Origin: Nonlabens ulvanivorans
GTDB taxonomy: Bacteria > Bacteroidota > Bacteroidia > Flavobacteriales > Flavobacteriaceae
Direction: 5' to 3'
NCBI RefSeq assembly: GCF_000732625.1
Contig: NZ_JPJI01000032.1
Span: 744,001-808,000 of the forward strand
Length of the DNA stretch: 64,000 nt
Below the pieces are notes generated by a model. That model did not search any database. It saw only the letters and a list, made by a program, of their open reading frames with translations, and was not told where the DNA came from. A program made the translations under genes and the position numbers. Positions 9,845 through 17,207 of this stretch are shown in pieces; within the stretch, counting starts at the first letter, position 1, and the number at the start of each line of letters is the position of its first letter.

Positions 9845-9932
9845 GTTGTTGACGCATCTCATGCGTGTTGTTGACGCATCTCATGCGTGTTGTTGACGCA
9901 TCGCATGCGTGTTGTTGACGCATCGCATGCGT
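9845..9932. repeat. Four 22-bp tandem repeats with hairpin cores
   Basis: Four head-to-tail copies of gttgttgacgcatcKcatgcgt (K is T in copies 1-2 and G in copies 3-4) at 9845, 9867, 9889 and 9911. Each contains the stem acgcat/atgcgt around a CTC or CGC loop. A decayed unit precedes them at about 9834. They lie just upstream of the RAYT start. Confidence 0.9.
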
Positions 9933-9945
9933 CTTTACAGTAATT

Positions 9946-9964
9946 GGGCGGATGCGATCCGCCC
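9946..9964. repeat. REP-like hairpin downstream of flotillin
   Basis: Perfect 8-bp stem gggcggat/atccgccc with loop GCG, 11 bp after the flotillin stop. It is flanked by GTAA on the plus strand side and, on the minus strand, by CAGTAA at the base of the stem. The GTAA resembles the conserved tetranucleotide at the foot of known REPs. Confidence 0.8.
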
Positions 9965-9975
9965 TTACTGGTTGT

Positions 9976-12048
9976 TTAGATATCTCCCAGCTTTTTACCA
10001 GAAAGTCCCATGCCTTTTGCCATGTTCAACAAGTTGCTCAGCATGTTTTTCTCATCACCATCATTTGATTTACCGTGTAGGTTGTTCAAAATGTTTGCGA
10101 TACTCAGGTTCTTGATGTCCTCAGAGCTGATGTTATACTTGTCTGCAAAGTCCTTTACTTTATCCAGTAAATCACCTTTTACGTCATCACTTCCTAAAAT
10201 GGCATCTTTAACTTCAGTCACAGTTTCAGAGTGATTTACTAATCTGTCATAACCTTTTGCTTTTGTGATCTGACCTATGATTTGTTCAAAGAACATGGTC
10301 TCACCACCTACGATATCAATCTTAGCAGCTTTCAATGCATCTCCTATTACTTGCGCTTGTGCGTCTGCAATATCTTTCTGGATATTGATTTGTGCTAGGT
10401 CTACTTGAAGTTCTTTGTCAAGACGTAGTTTGAACTCTTCATGTTCTTTACCTACACCATCAAGTTTCTTCATTGCTTCAGCTTTCTCTTCGATACCGGC
10501 AGCATCTGCAAGGGCTTTTTCTTTGATTACCTCAGCCTCTGCAAGTCCGTCCTTACGTTTAGCCTCAGCTTTTGCAGCGATACCGCTTGCTTCAGCCTCA
10601 GCCTTTTTCTGGATAATTAGAGCATCTACGATTCCTTGACGTTCGCTAGCCTCAGCTTTTGCGTGCATTACTTGTGCTTCAGATAATCCTACCGTTGCTT
10701 CTTCCTTAGCTTGTGCTTCGGCAAGAATCTTACGAGCGTCTGCTTCTTTTTCACTAGCTTCTTTATGAGCAAGTGCTTCTATGTTGATTTCTTCAGCTTT
10801 TTGAACTGCAGCTTGTTTAGAAGCCTCGGCAGCCTTAGTTACCTTAATTAAATCATCTTGAGCTTTTGCTTCAGCATTTGTGATAGCAACTTGTTTAGCA
10901 CGATCTGCAGTTTTGAAAGCCTCGATATCTTTCATGTTTTCTTGCTCTTCTACCACACCTTTTTCAAGAACTACGCGATCTCTAATGACATCTTGAATGT
11001 TCTTTTTCTCAACTTCTACTACTTTTTCTTTCTCGATTTGAGCTAGAGTCACGACTCTTTCTCTCTCGGTAAGTTCTAGCATGCGGTCTTTTTCCACACG
11101 TTCTGTTTCTACAGCGTTAGTACGTTGCTTATTTTTCTCTGCAATGATGATCTGACGTTGCATGTTTTCTTCAGCAACCTGAACTTTTTCTGTAGTAGCG
11201 ATACGAGCTGTTTCTGACTTAAGTCTTTCTTCTTCAGCTACTTTTAGTGTTTCAGCATCTTCACGAGACTTGATGTTGGCAATCTCACGTTTTTGTTGCT
11301 CTTCTTTTTCGGCCAGTTGCTTATCTAGTTCTAGAATCGCTTCACGAGCTTCAACATCTTGCTTGCGTATCACTTTTTCCTCATCACGCTTGATCAGGTT
11401 TGCTTTAATGTTTTGTGCAGCAGTAAGATCTGTAATCTTCTTGATACCTTCAGCATCTAAGATATTGTCAGCTTTCAAATGAGAAACGCTGGTTTGCTCT
11501 AAGAAGTCAATCGCACAATCCTCAAGTGTATAACCATTTAAGTCTGTACCGATAATGTCCACAATCTCATCACGAAACTCGCGACGTGCTTCATACAAAT
11601 CGATAAATTCAAATTTCTTACCTACAGTTTTTAATGCTTCAGAGAACTTTGCTTCAAAAAGATCTTCAAGTGTCTCTTTACGAGATGCACGAGCTACACC
11701 TATGGTTTGAGCTACTTTTTTAATGTATTCTACTTCATTATTGACACGCACGAAAAACGCTACTTTAATATCGGCTCTCATGTTGTCCTTACAGATCAGT
11801 CCTTCTACGCCCATACGTTCAATCTGGATTTTCTTTACAGAAATATCCATAGTCTCCACACGGTGGAATACTGGTACGACATAAAGTCCTTTATCCGTAG
11901 CCACTTTAGTACCTCCAAAACCAGTACGCACCAGCGCCTGTCCTTGATGTACTTTTTTGTAAAACATCGCGATGATCGCAAAGTACACGATGATGAGAAA
12001 CAAGATAATTCCTAATCCTGTTACGATAATTGGTAAGATTCCTTCCAT
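9976..12048 (-). CDS. Flotillin/band 7 (SPFH) protein, YqiK-like
   Basis: The 690-residue protein has an N-terminal membrane segment (residues 7-29), an SPFH domain (about 30-210), and a very long Ala/Glu/Lys-rich coiled coil (about 215-580) with EA-rich repeats typical of flotillins. A non-repetitive C-terminal tail follows from 585 to 690. Flotillins form membrane scaffolds that organise microdomains. The upstream neighbour (12148-12858) is a YqiJ/NfeD-like OB-fold membrane protein, and NfeD-flotillin pairing is widespread (for example yqiJ-yqiK in E. coli). Start ATG 12046-12048 immediately precedes the membrane segment and fits the family. Confidence 0.9.
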   Translation of the reverse strand: MEGILPIIVTGLGIILFLIIVYFAIIAMFYKKVHQGQALVRTGFGGTKVATDKGLYVVPVFHRVETMDISVKKIQIERMGVEGLICKDNMRADIKVAFFVRVNNEVEYIKKVAQTIGVARASRKETLEDLFEAKFSEALKTVGKKFEFIDLYEARREFRDEIVDIIGTDLNGYTLEDCAIDFLEQTSVSHLKADNILDAEGIKKITDLTAAQNIKANLIKRDEEKVIRKQDVEAREAILELDKQLAEKEEQQKREIANIKSREDAETLKVAEEERLKSETARIATTEKVQVAEENMQRQIIIAEKNKQRTNAVETERVEKDRMLELTERERVVTLAQIEKEKVVEVEKKNIQDVIRDRVVLEKGVVEEQENMKDIEAFKTADRAKQVAITNAEAKAQDDLIKVTKAAEASKQAAVQKAEEINIEALAHKEASEKEADARKILAEAQAKEEATVGLSEAQVMHAKAEASERQGIVDALIIQKKAEAEASGIAAKAEAKRKDGLAEAEVIKEKALADAAGIEEKAEAMKKLDGVGKEHEEFKLRLDKELQVDLAQINIQKDIADAQAQVIGDALKAAKIDIVGGETMFFEQIIGQITKAKGYDRLVNHSETVTEVKDAILGSDDVKGDLLDKVKDFADKYNISSEDIKNLSIANILNNLHGKSNDGDEKNMLSNLLNMAKGMGLSGKKLGDI

Positions 12049-12090
12049 AGTTATTGTTTGGTTTTTGTTGTTTATTTAGTTGTTTTGAAA

Positions 12091-12105
12091 GCGGATGCGA
12101 TCCGC
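12091..12105. repeat. REP-like hairpin upstream of flotillin, first of pair
   Basis: Stem gcggat/atccgc with loop GCG in the 99-bp gap before the flotillin gene. On the minus strand it is preceded by AGTAAC. Confidence 0.8.
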
Positions 12106-12120
12106 GGTTACTATTCAAGG

Positions 12121-12145
12121 AGTAGGCAAATAACATTTGCCTACT
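12121..12145. repeat. Hairpin with 11-bp stem upstream of flotillin, second of pair
   Basis: Perfect 11-bp stem agtaggcaaat/atttgcctact with a 3-nt loop (AAC), directly after the stop of the YqiJ/NfeD-like gene. No U-tract follows on either strand, so it does not look like a rho-independent terminator. Confidence 0.8.
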
Positions 12146-12147
12146 AT

Positions 12148-12858
12148 CTATGCTTTACTCACTAAAAAATAGTTCTTATCATCGGATCGCTTGATGATGA
12201 GCACGCTTTCGCGAAAGCGTAATTCTGATCCATCTAATGATTTTACATAGATACTCATTAAGTTACCATCTGCCATGACCTCTGCATTTCCTAATTTATC
12301 TCCAGAAATGGAAGATAAAAGTAAGGCTTCACGACCTAAAAAGTCTACTGCTTTGTCTCCATCTTTATTCAAATTTTTGAAAAATGATTTGAAAGGCGTG
12401 GTGATTACTTTAGTCAGAATTAATGCTGGTATAAACGCTGCAAGTACGATTACAAATCCGAATGTGTTGTCATAACTGCCAGTGATTGATGTTGTAAGAA
12501 CAGAAATCATCCACCAAAGGAAAATCCAAAATGTAAACGTGAACATGAATGGCAGCCCTACAAAGTTGAAATAGATCAAAAAGACTTGCCACCACTTGAG
12601 TTTACGAGTACGTTTGTTCACTACGTGTTCACGATCAACTTCAGCATTTGCAACGTCTTGGAAATCCATATTTCCTCCTTCAATACCAGTGTCTAGATCA
12701 ACATCTGCATCGATATCTACGTCTACGTCCACATCGATGTCCAGGTCAAAATCGATACCTGAAATCATGGTAGCAAGCCAGTATAGAATGAGAATGATCA
12801 ACAACACGGTAAGTGTGATGTTTACTTCAGAGAATAATATGTTGAAATAGTTTTCCAA
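12148..12858 (-). CDS. YqiJ/NfeD-like OB-fold membrane protein
   Basis: The 236-residue protein has an N-terminal membrane segment (about 12-32), an acidic tract with aspartate at every second residue (about 34-56), two further membrane segments (about 95-125 and 133-155), and a C-terminal strand-rich OB-fold (about 165-236), the NfeD arrangement. NfeD-type proteins pair with flotillins, and the flotillin gene follows directly. The start ATG at 12856-12858 gives a complete first membrane helix. The OB-fold carries a copy of the 16-bp palindrome, read as RFRES. Confidence 0.8.
   Translation of the reverse strand: MENYFNILFSEVNITLTVLLIILILYWLATMISGIDFDLDIDVDVDVDIDADVDLDTGIEGGNMDFQDVANAEVDREHVVNKRTRKLKWWQVFLIYFNFVGLPFMFTFTFWIFLWWMISVLTTSITGSYDNTFGFVIVLAAFIPALILTKVITTPFKSFFKNLNKDGDKAVDFLGREALLLSSISGDKLGNAEVMADGNLMSIYVKSLDGSELRFRESVLIIKRSDDKNYFLVSKA
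12204..12219. repeat. 16-bp palindrome, perfect copy (YqiJ/NfeD-like gene)
   Basis: CGCTTTCGCGAAAGCG, read as RFRES in a turn between strands of the OB-fold domain. Confidence 0.9.
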
Positions 12859-12883
12859 GGTTGGTTAGTGTTTAGTGGTTATT

Positions 12884-12900
12884 GGCGGATGCAATCCGCC
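12884..12900. repeat. REP-like hairpin between zinc-ribbon and YqiJ-like genes
   Basis: Perfect 7-bp stem ggcggat/atccgcc with loop GCA in the 48-bp gap. On the minus strand it is preceded by AGCAAC. Confidence 0.8.
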
Positions 12901-12906
12901 GTTGCT

Positions 12907-13116
12907 TTAACTCGTAAAAAAGTCAAAGATGTTACTCAATGCTCCTGTGCTGGCTTTATAAAATTCTGTGTATTTGCAACGAGTGCAAGCTACGTAAGAG
13001 AATTTCTTGTTCTGTACGTCAAAAATTTTTGAAAGCGTGCCGCCAGTAGCTCGCATTTCTCCAGTTTCATAATCGTGATGACCGCATTTGACACATTTAT
13101 AATTTATGTTGCTCAT
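12907..13116 (-). CDS. Small zinc-ribbon protein
   Basis: The 69-residue protein has two CxxC knuckles (C8/C11 and C44/C47), which should bind one zinc ion. It resembles the short 'nucleic-acid-binding zinc ribbon' proteins (DUF2082-like). It starts 2 nt after the pspA stop, so the two are very likely co-translated. This is the only gap of the cassette without a hairpin. Its role in the cassette is unknown; it could be an adaptor rather than a nucleic-acid binder. Confidence 0.75.
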   Translation of the reverse strand: MSNINYKCVKCGHHDYETGEMRATGGTLSKIFDVQNKKFSYVACTRCKYTEFYKASTGALSNIFDFFTS

Positions 13117-13118
13117 CC

Positions 13119-13832
13119 TTATGCTTCATCTTTTTTGATTCCCAACTGCTCTTTGAGCTTTGCTAGATCATCGTCAAGTTTAGATTCCGTCATATCTGCA
13201 GCAGCATCGATTTCATCGTCTACAGATTTTGTCGTCTTTGCTAGATCTCCATAAGCCTCAGCAAGCGCTTCGTCTTGTGCGACTTTTTCTTTCATACGCT
13301 CGAGCATGCTTACTGTTCCTGCGCTATCAAGTTCTGCCATTTGTTTATTGACATTTTTTGTTGCATCACTTACTTTAACACGTGCTTTCAACGTTTTAAG
13401 TTCGTTTTCCCAGTTGGTGATGTTTCCTTTGATGGTCTCAATGGTATCTTTTAATTGAGAAACATTTTTATCAAACTTTTCTGTGTCTGCAGCGGCACGA
13501 TTTGCATGTTGTTGCGCTTCTTCCTTTTTTGCAAGTGCTTCTTTAGCCAGACGATCTGCTTCTTCTACTGCCATGTCGCCAGAATGTGCTTTTTTGAGAA
13601 TCAGCATAGCTTTGGATTCATAGTCTTTAGCTTTGGATTCGTGTTCATCTCGCTCATTTTTAGAACGTATGGCTAGTGCTTTTACTTGCGCCATAGCTTC
13701 TACACTTTTATTAAGGTCTGCTTTCATGTCACGTATACCTTGCTCGGTCATGGTGATAGGATCTTCTAGGTTGTCAACTGCTTTGTTAGCTTGTGCTTCT
13801 CCTATTTTGAAAATTCTTTTAAATATGTTCAT
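13119..13832 (-). CDS. pspA: PspA/IM30 (Vipp1) family protein
   Basis: The 237-residue protein is almost all coiled coil, with the opening MNIFKRIFKIGEAQANKAVDNL that matches the amphipathic helix and first helix of PspA/IM30. Length is normal for the family. PspA and Vipp1 are bacterial members of the ESCRT-III superfamily: they bind stressed membranes and polymerise there. The usual partners pspB, pspC and pspF are absent; instead it sits with a YbjN-like protein, a zinc ribbon, a YqiJ-like protein, a flotillin and a AAA+ ATPase. Confidence 0.9.
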   Translation of the reverse strand: MNIFKRIFKIGEAQANKAVDNLEDPITMTEQGIRDMKADLNKSVEAMAQVKALAIRSKNERDEHESKAKDYESKAMLILKKAHSGDMAVEEADRLAKEALAKKEEAQQHANRAAADTEKFDKNVSQLKDTIETIKGNITNWENELKTLKARVKVSDATKNVNKQMAELDSAGTVSMLERMKEKVAQDEALAEAYGDLAKTTKSVDDEIDAAADMTESKLDDDLAKLKEQLGIKKDEA

Positions 13833-13848
13833 GATATTAGTTTTTTAT

Positions 13849-13865
13849 GGCAGATGCAATCTGCC
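13849..13865. repeat. REP-like hairpin upstream of pspA, first of pair
   Basis: Perfect 7-bp stem ggcagat/atctgcc with loop GCA. Compared with the hairpin at 12884 one stem pair is swapped on both arms (G-C to A-T), a compensatory change. On the minus strand it is preceded by AAGTAAC. Confidence 0.8.
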
Positions 13866-13874
13866 GTTACTTTA

Positions 13875-13895
13875 TAGATGCATTGTATGCATCTA
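13875..13895. repeat. Hairpin overlapping the YbjN-like stop codon
   Basis: Perfect 9-bp stem tagatgcat/atgcatcta with loop TGT. It includes the stop codon of the upstream gene (13893-13895). Second of a pair in the gap before pspA. Confidence 0.75.
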
Positions 13896-14288
13896 GTATT
13901 TTGAAAATTTAATAATTTGGTCAGAGTACTCACTCATTAATAAACTTAATGAGTTAAGAGTACCTTCTAACTCGTTAAGGTCTAGGTTTTCTATTTGTAG
14001 GGTATCTCTAAAGATGACTTTAGATCCACTTTCGTCTAGCACAAATGCGCCGTGAATGATATCGCGGTTTTTTTGTAAAAGACTTTTGAAAACTTCTTCG
14101 TTCTTGTTATTGATTTTAAAAATGTATTGCTCCATGATTAAAATGGGTGGTGCTATTCCTAAAATCATATTTTTAACACCAGCGCTTTCTTTTTCAATCA
14201 CTAGGATTCCGTCTTGCGGATTTTCTCTAATGATGTCAAAATCTAGCTGTAATAGGTATTCTTTAATAGTGCTGAAGTAATTATTCAT
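13893..14288 (-). CDS. YbjN-like protein
   Basis: The 131-residue soluble protein has the alternating helix-strand pattern of the YbjN/CesT-chaperone-like fold, with strands around residues 26-60 and a C-terminal helix. No catalytic residues are apparent. YbjN-like domains are often adaptors or stress-related. It is the first gene of the minus-strand cassette, so its upstream region (14289-14607) should carry the cassette promoter. Assignment rests on overall pattern only. Confidence 0.6.
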   Translation of the reverse strand: MNNYFSTIKEYLLQLDFDIIRENPQDGILVIEKESAGVKNMILGIAPPILIMEQYIFKINNKNEEVFKSLLQKNRDIIHGAFVLDESGSKVIFRDTLQIENLDLNELEGTLNSLSLLMSEYSDQIIKFSKY

Positions 14289-14607
14289 AGGTTTTTATTG
14301 GTAGGTTTAATATTACGAAAAAGGAACTTCTTATCCCACTAAAATATGCAGTGCGATATCTGCAACGTAAATCATTAAGAGTATCATAATTAAAAGTTTT
14401 TATAGTTATTGGTTTCAAATGGTCTTGATACATTATATGACAACGGCCTACTGTTTTATAATGCTCAAATTTTGAGTAAGCTAGGTTATAACTGGTTAGA
14501 TTACTGAAGTATTACTCAAAATATTAGCTTAATAGAAACTATTTTGCTAATATTGTTAGTGTAAATATACACAATTATTTTTAATTGCAAATAAAATTAG
14601 CAAAATA
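14289..14607. promoter_or_regulatory. Divergent control region with repeated TTTGCTAAT-like sites
   Basis: This 319-bp gap separates the PspA-flotillin-AAA cassette from the divergent XRE regulator. It holds an inverted repeat aatattagc (14520-14528) / gctaatatt (14546-14554) and a third related site attagcaaaat (14596-14606) that touches the regulator's start codon. A second inverted repeat, ctcaaa-t-tttgag, lies at 14464-14476. The site next to the start suggests autorepression. No clean TTG-N19-TAnnTTTG promoter could be picked out for either direction. Confidence 0.45.
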
Positions 14608-15363
14608 ATGTCGTTTTTCGGTAAAAACATCAAAAAGATACGTGGAATTAAAAGCTTAAGTCAGCAGGCTTTTGCAGACCTATTCGACTTAAAAAGAGGT
14701 ACGTTAGGTGCTTATGAAGAAGGTCGTAGCGAACCAAAAATAGAAACCATAATTAAAATTGCTAATTATTTTAGCATTTCTATAGATGATATACTTACTG
14801 CAGAGTTAACGGTTAATCAGTTATTAAAATTTAATGATCGCTTAACCTTAACGCCAGAAGAATTAGAGCGAGAGCAATTTGCTCAAGTGCCATGTATTAC
14901 CGAAAAGTTAGCTGATGATTATCTTGAATATTACGATAATCAATCTTTTATAGATGATATGCCTCGTCTGACCTTGCCTATCAATACTGAGAAAGACTTT
15001 AGAGCTTATACGGTTACTAATTTAGAAATGACCAGCCACGATAAAGGTTTGTATCCCAAAGATGTTATAGTTGGGGAAAAAGTACCTCATAAAGTGGTGA
15101 AGAAGCTTAATAATGGTACTATAGTTCTCGCGGTTACTGAAAACGAACTTATATTAAGAAGGTTATACGTCACTGCCGATGGTCTTGTGCTCAGAGCAGA
15201 CCATAAAAATATAGACGATCAGACTATTACTGTTAACGATCTCAAAGAATTATGGCGTGTACGTTACGTGTTTTTCCGTCGTATTCCAGATTTTTCAGAT
15301 AGTATGGAAGATAAAATGGCATTTCTAGAAGCACAGATGAAAGAGTTGAGGAATTCAATATAG
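14608..15363 (+). CDS. XRE-family regulator with degenerate S24 (LexA/CI-like) domain
   Basis: The 251-residue protein has an N-terminal helix-turn-helix (about residues 6-60, with the SLSQQAFADLFDLKRGTLGAYEEGR recognition region) and a C-terminal fold like S24 peptidases (about 125-225). The catalytic residues seem lost: E140 stands where LexA has serine (DSM to LEM) and R184 where it has lysine. It therefore probably does not cleave itself but may bind a ligand or dimerise through this domain. It is divergent from the PspA cassette and is a candidate regulator of that cassette and of itself. A strong terminator follows. Confidence 0.8.
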   Translation: MSFFGKNIKKIRGIKSLSQQAFADLFDLKRGTLGAYEEGRSEPKIETIIKIANYFSISIDDILTAELTVNQLLKFNDRLTLTPEELEREQFAQVPCITEKLADDYLEYYDNQSFIDDMPRLTLPINTEKDFRAYTVTNLEMTSHDKGLYPKDVIVGEKVPHKVVKKLNNGTIVLAVTENELILRRLYVTADGLVLRADHKNIDDQTITVNDLKELWRVRYVFFRRIPDFSDSMEDKMAFLEAQMKELRNSI

Positions 15364-15371
15364 TTTCAATT

Positions 15372-15402
15372 AAAAAAGCCAAGTGTTCTACTTGGCTTTT
15401 TT
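15372..15402. terminator. Bidirectional hairpin terminator
   Basis: Stem aaaaaagccaag/cttggctttttt with a 7-nt loop between two converging genes. T-runs on both strands suit termination in both directions. Confidence 0.85.
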
Positions 15403-15424
15403 ATTATCAGTTAAGTTACGTCGG

Positions 15425-16624
15425 TTACTCCTTTATCCACTTAAAAGTTTTGCTAGCTCCATTAAGGGAAAGTGTTACCATGTATAAGCCCGGTGCTATG
15501 GTAGATTTTATAACTTCAGTATCGTTTAAGATTGTTTTGATGATTTCTTTTCCTGAAAGATTATAGATAACCAGCTGTGCGTTATTGATAGCATTACCTT
15601 CAAATTGTAGGTGACTAGATGGGTTTTTGAGTATTGATATATCATTTAAACTAGCTTTTGATAGTCCTAGAGTACTTACGTTTATACAATCTGAACGTTG
15701 CGTACAACCTAGGTTTGTAATATCTACAGCATAATCACCTATTGCTGTAGGTGTATAACTCATGGCAGTTGCTCCATTTATAGTCATGTTTGTAGCACAA
15801 TCAATCCATTGATAACTAGCGCCAGCTTGTGCTGCTGTTAGCATGCCAGCATTTTCTGAAACATTAGTGTCAATAAGTCGAGTTACAGGCGCACCAGGAG
15901 TCCAATTAGAACTACCACCGCTAAGGGTAAAATTATTTAAAGTCCCATTATTTCCTGAGACTAAATCTGGCAATACATTGATACCACTATTTGCTGCGCT
16001 TGCCATTCCTTCATTAAATTGATAATACGCTATTAAGCCATTGCTCGATGGGCAGATCTCGCTGCCGCCACCAGTGATGATATCGTTTTGTGAAAGTGCT
16101 ACGTTCCATATCCTTACTTCATCGATAGCACCTGCAAAAGTTAAATTAGCGCCACCAGCAACTCTTCTACCTATTCTTAAATCCGTACCGGTAGTAGGTG
16201 TGTTTACCGTACTCAAATTACCTGTTCCTACTTGGTTACCATTGACAAAAAAGAATCCAGTGCCGTTGCTCAGTACAAAAGCCACTTGTGTCCATTGTCC
16301 TGCAGGTATAATACCAGCTGTAGAAGATATGTTTGCATTAGTTCCACCAGAGATAAATGACAAACCTCTATTTGCATTTACCATAAAAGTATTTCTAGAT
16401 CCTACAGTATTGAGACCATAATCAAGAATTGCCAGATTAGTGTTGGGTGCACTTGGGCTTAGGTATATCCATGCCTCAAAAGTTCTGTTGGTAGTACCTG
16501 TAACACCTGTGAATGATGTTTGTACATAGTCATCGTTACTGTCAAAGTTGAGACCATTTTGCGTTTGAGCAAATAGAGTTGTTGATCCGATAAATAAAAA
16601 GAATAAGAGTAGAGTTTTTTTCAT
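15425..16624 (-). CDS. Secreted LamG-domain protein with type IX sorting domain
   Basis: The 399-residue protein has a signal peptide (residues 1-19, ending LFAQ), a LamG/concanavalin-like domain (about 22-205) with DEVRIWN near its end, an Ig-like segment (about 255-315) and a C-terminal type A type IX secretion sorting domain (about 325-399: SILKNPSS, NLSGKEI, LYMVTLSLNG, KTFKWIKE). It should be exported to the cell surface by the Bacteroidota type IX system. LamG domains bind sugars or proteins; the ligand here is unknown. It is a single-gene unit. Confidence 0.85.
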   Translation of the reverse strand: MKKTLLLFFLFIGSTTLFAQTQNGLNFDSNDDYVQTSFTGVTGTTNRTFEAWIYLSPSAPNTNLAILDYGLNTVGSRNTFMVNANRGLSFISGGTNANISSTAGIIPAGQWTQVAFVLSNGTGFFFVNGNQVGTGNLSTVNTPTTGTDLRIGRRVAGGANLTFAGAIDEVRIWNVALSQNDIITGGGSEICPSSNGLIAYYQFNEGMASAANSGINVLPDLVSGNNGTLNNFTLSGGSSNWTPGAPVTRLIDTNVSENAGMLTAAQAGASYQWIDCATNMTINGATAMSYTPTAIGDYAVDITNLGCTQRSDCINVSTLGLSKASLNDISILKNPSSHLQFEGNAINNAQLVIYNLSGKEIIKTILNDTEVIKSTIAPGLYMVTLSLNGASKTFKWIKE

Positions 16625-16683
16625 AATGGTTGGGTTAAGTTTTTACAAGTTAGAAAGTTAGCAAAAAATATGTTGTTTCAATA

Positions 16684-16699
16684 CGCTTTCGCGAAAGCA
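16684..16699. repeat. 16-bp palindrome, one mismatch (intergenic)
   Basis: CGCTTTCGCGAAAGCA, 34 bp upstream of the LEA-type lipoprotein start. This is one of only three copies outside coding sequence. Confidence 0.85.
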
Positions 16700-16733
16700 T
16701 AACTACTACTATCTTTACCACAAATTCAATGCT

Positions 16734-17207
16734 ATGCGTGCTTTACTGCTCTTATGTTCTGTTCTTATTGCGATGACGTCGTGTCAAGATGCTTATGAAG
16801 AGGTCGTTTTTATGGAAATAAAAAATGTAAAAATCAACAATGCTACATCAGATAATGTGCAGCTGAGTGGTGATTGTGTGCTTTTTAATCCTAATGCTGT
16901 AGGGCTAGACCTGACTAAAGCAAAGTTTGATGTCTATGTAAATGGTCGTAAAACGGCAGAGATTAATCAGGATTTAGATGTTGAGATGCCTGCAAGTGAC
17001 GAGTTTATATTACCATTAAAAGCTACCATGTCGCCTAAGGATTTTTATGGAGAAAAAGGGCGTGGTTTACTGGACGCTACATTACAAATATTAGTAAATC
17101 AAAAGGTGGATATTAAATACAATGGTAGTATACGTGCTGGAAAAGGCATGGTTAATTTTGAAGTACCTATTATAGACAGTCTAGAGGTTCCTGTAAAGGT
17201 ATTTTAA
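16734..17207 (+). CDS. LEA type 2 (WHy domain) lipoprotein
   Basis: The 157-residue protein has a lipoprotein signal peptide with lipobox MTSC (C17). The rest (about 25-155) is a strand-rich WHy/LEA14-like domain with the typical NPNAVGLDL pattern. It is probably an anchored periplasmic or outer-membrane protein. Its stop codon overlaps that of truB on the other strand in a shared TTAA. Confidence 0.75.
   Translation: MRALLLLCSVLIAMTSCQDAYEEVVFMEIKNVKINNATSDNVQLSGDCVLFNPNAVGLDLTKAKFDVYVNGRKTAEINQDLDVEMPASDEFILPLKATMSPKDFYGEKGRGLLDATLQILVNQKVDIKYNGSIRAGKGMVNFEVPIIDSLEVPVKVF

Noticed and set aside
9845-9932. Short CRISPR-like array
   Set aside because: The four 22-bp units are directly adjacent with no unique spacers, and no cas gene is near. 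They are tandem repeats with hairpin cores.
11906-12136. Minus-strand frame of 76 codons upstream of and overlapping flotillin
   Set aside because: It spans the two hairpins at 12091 and 12121 and the N-terminus of the flotillin gene in another frame. The product looks like translated repeat, not a protein.
14348-14363. A further REP-like hairpin upstream of the YbjN-like gene
   Set aside because: The arms gcag/ctgc are only 4 bp and the centre is not the 3-nt-loop type, so it is too weak to list with the others.
14608-15363. Prophage repressor marking a prophage
   Set aside because: No phage structural, integrase or lysis genes lie nearby. XRE-S24-like regulators of this kind are ordinary chromosomal genes in Bacteroidota.
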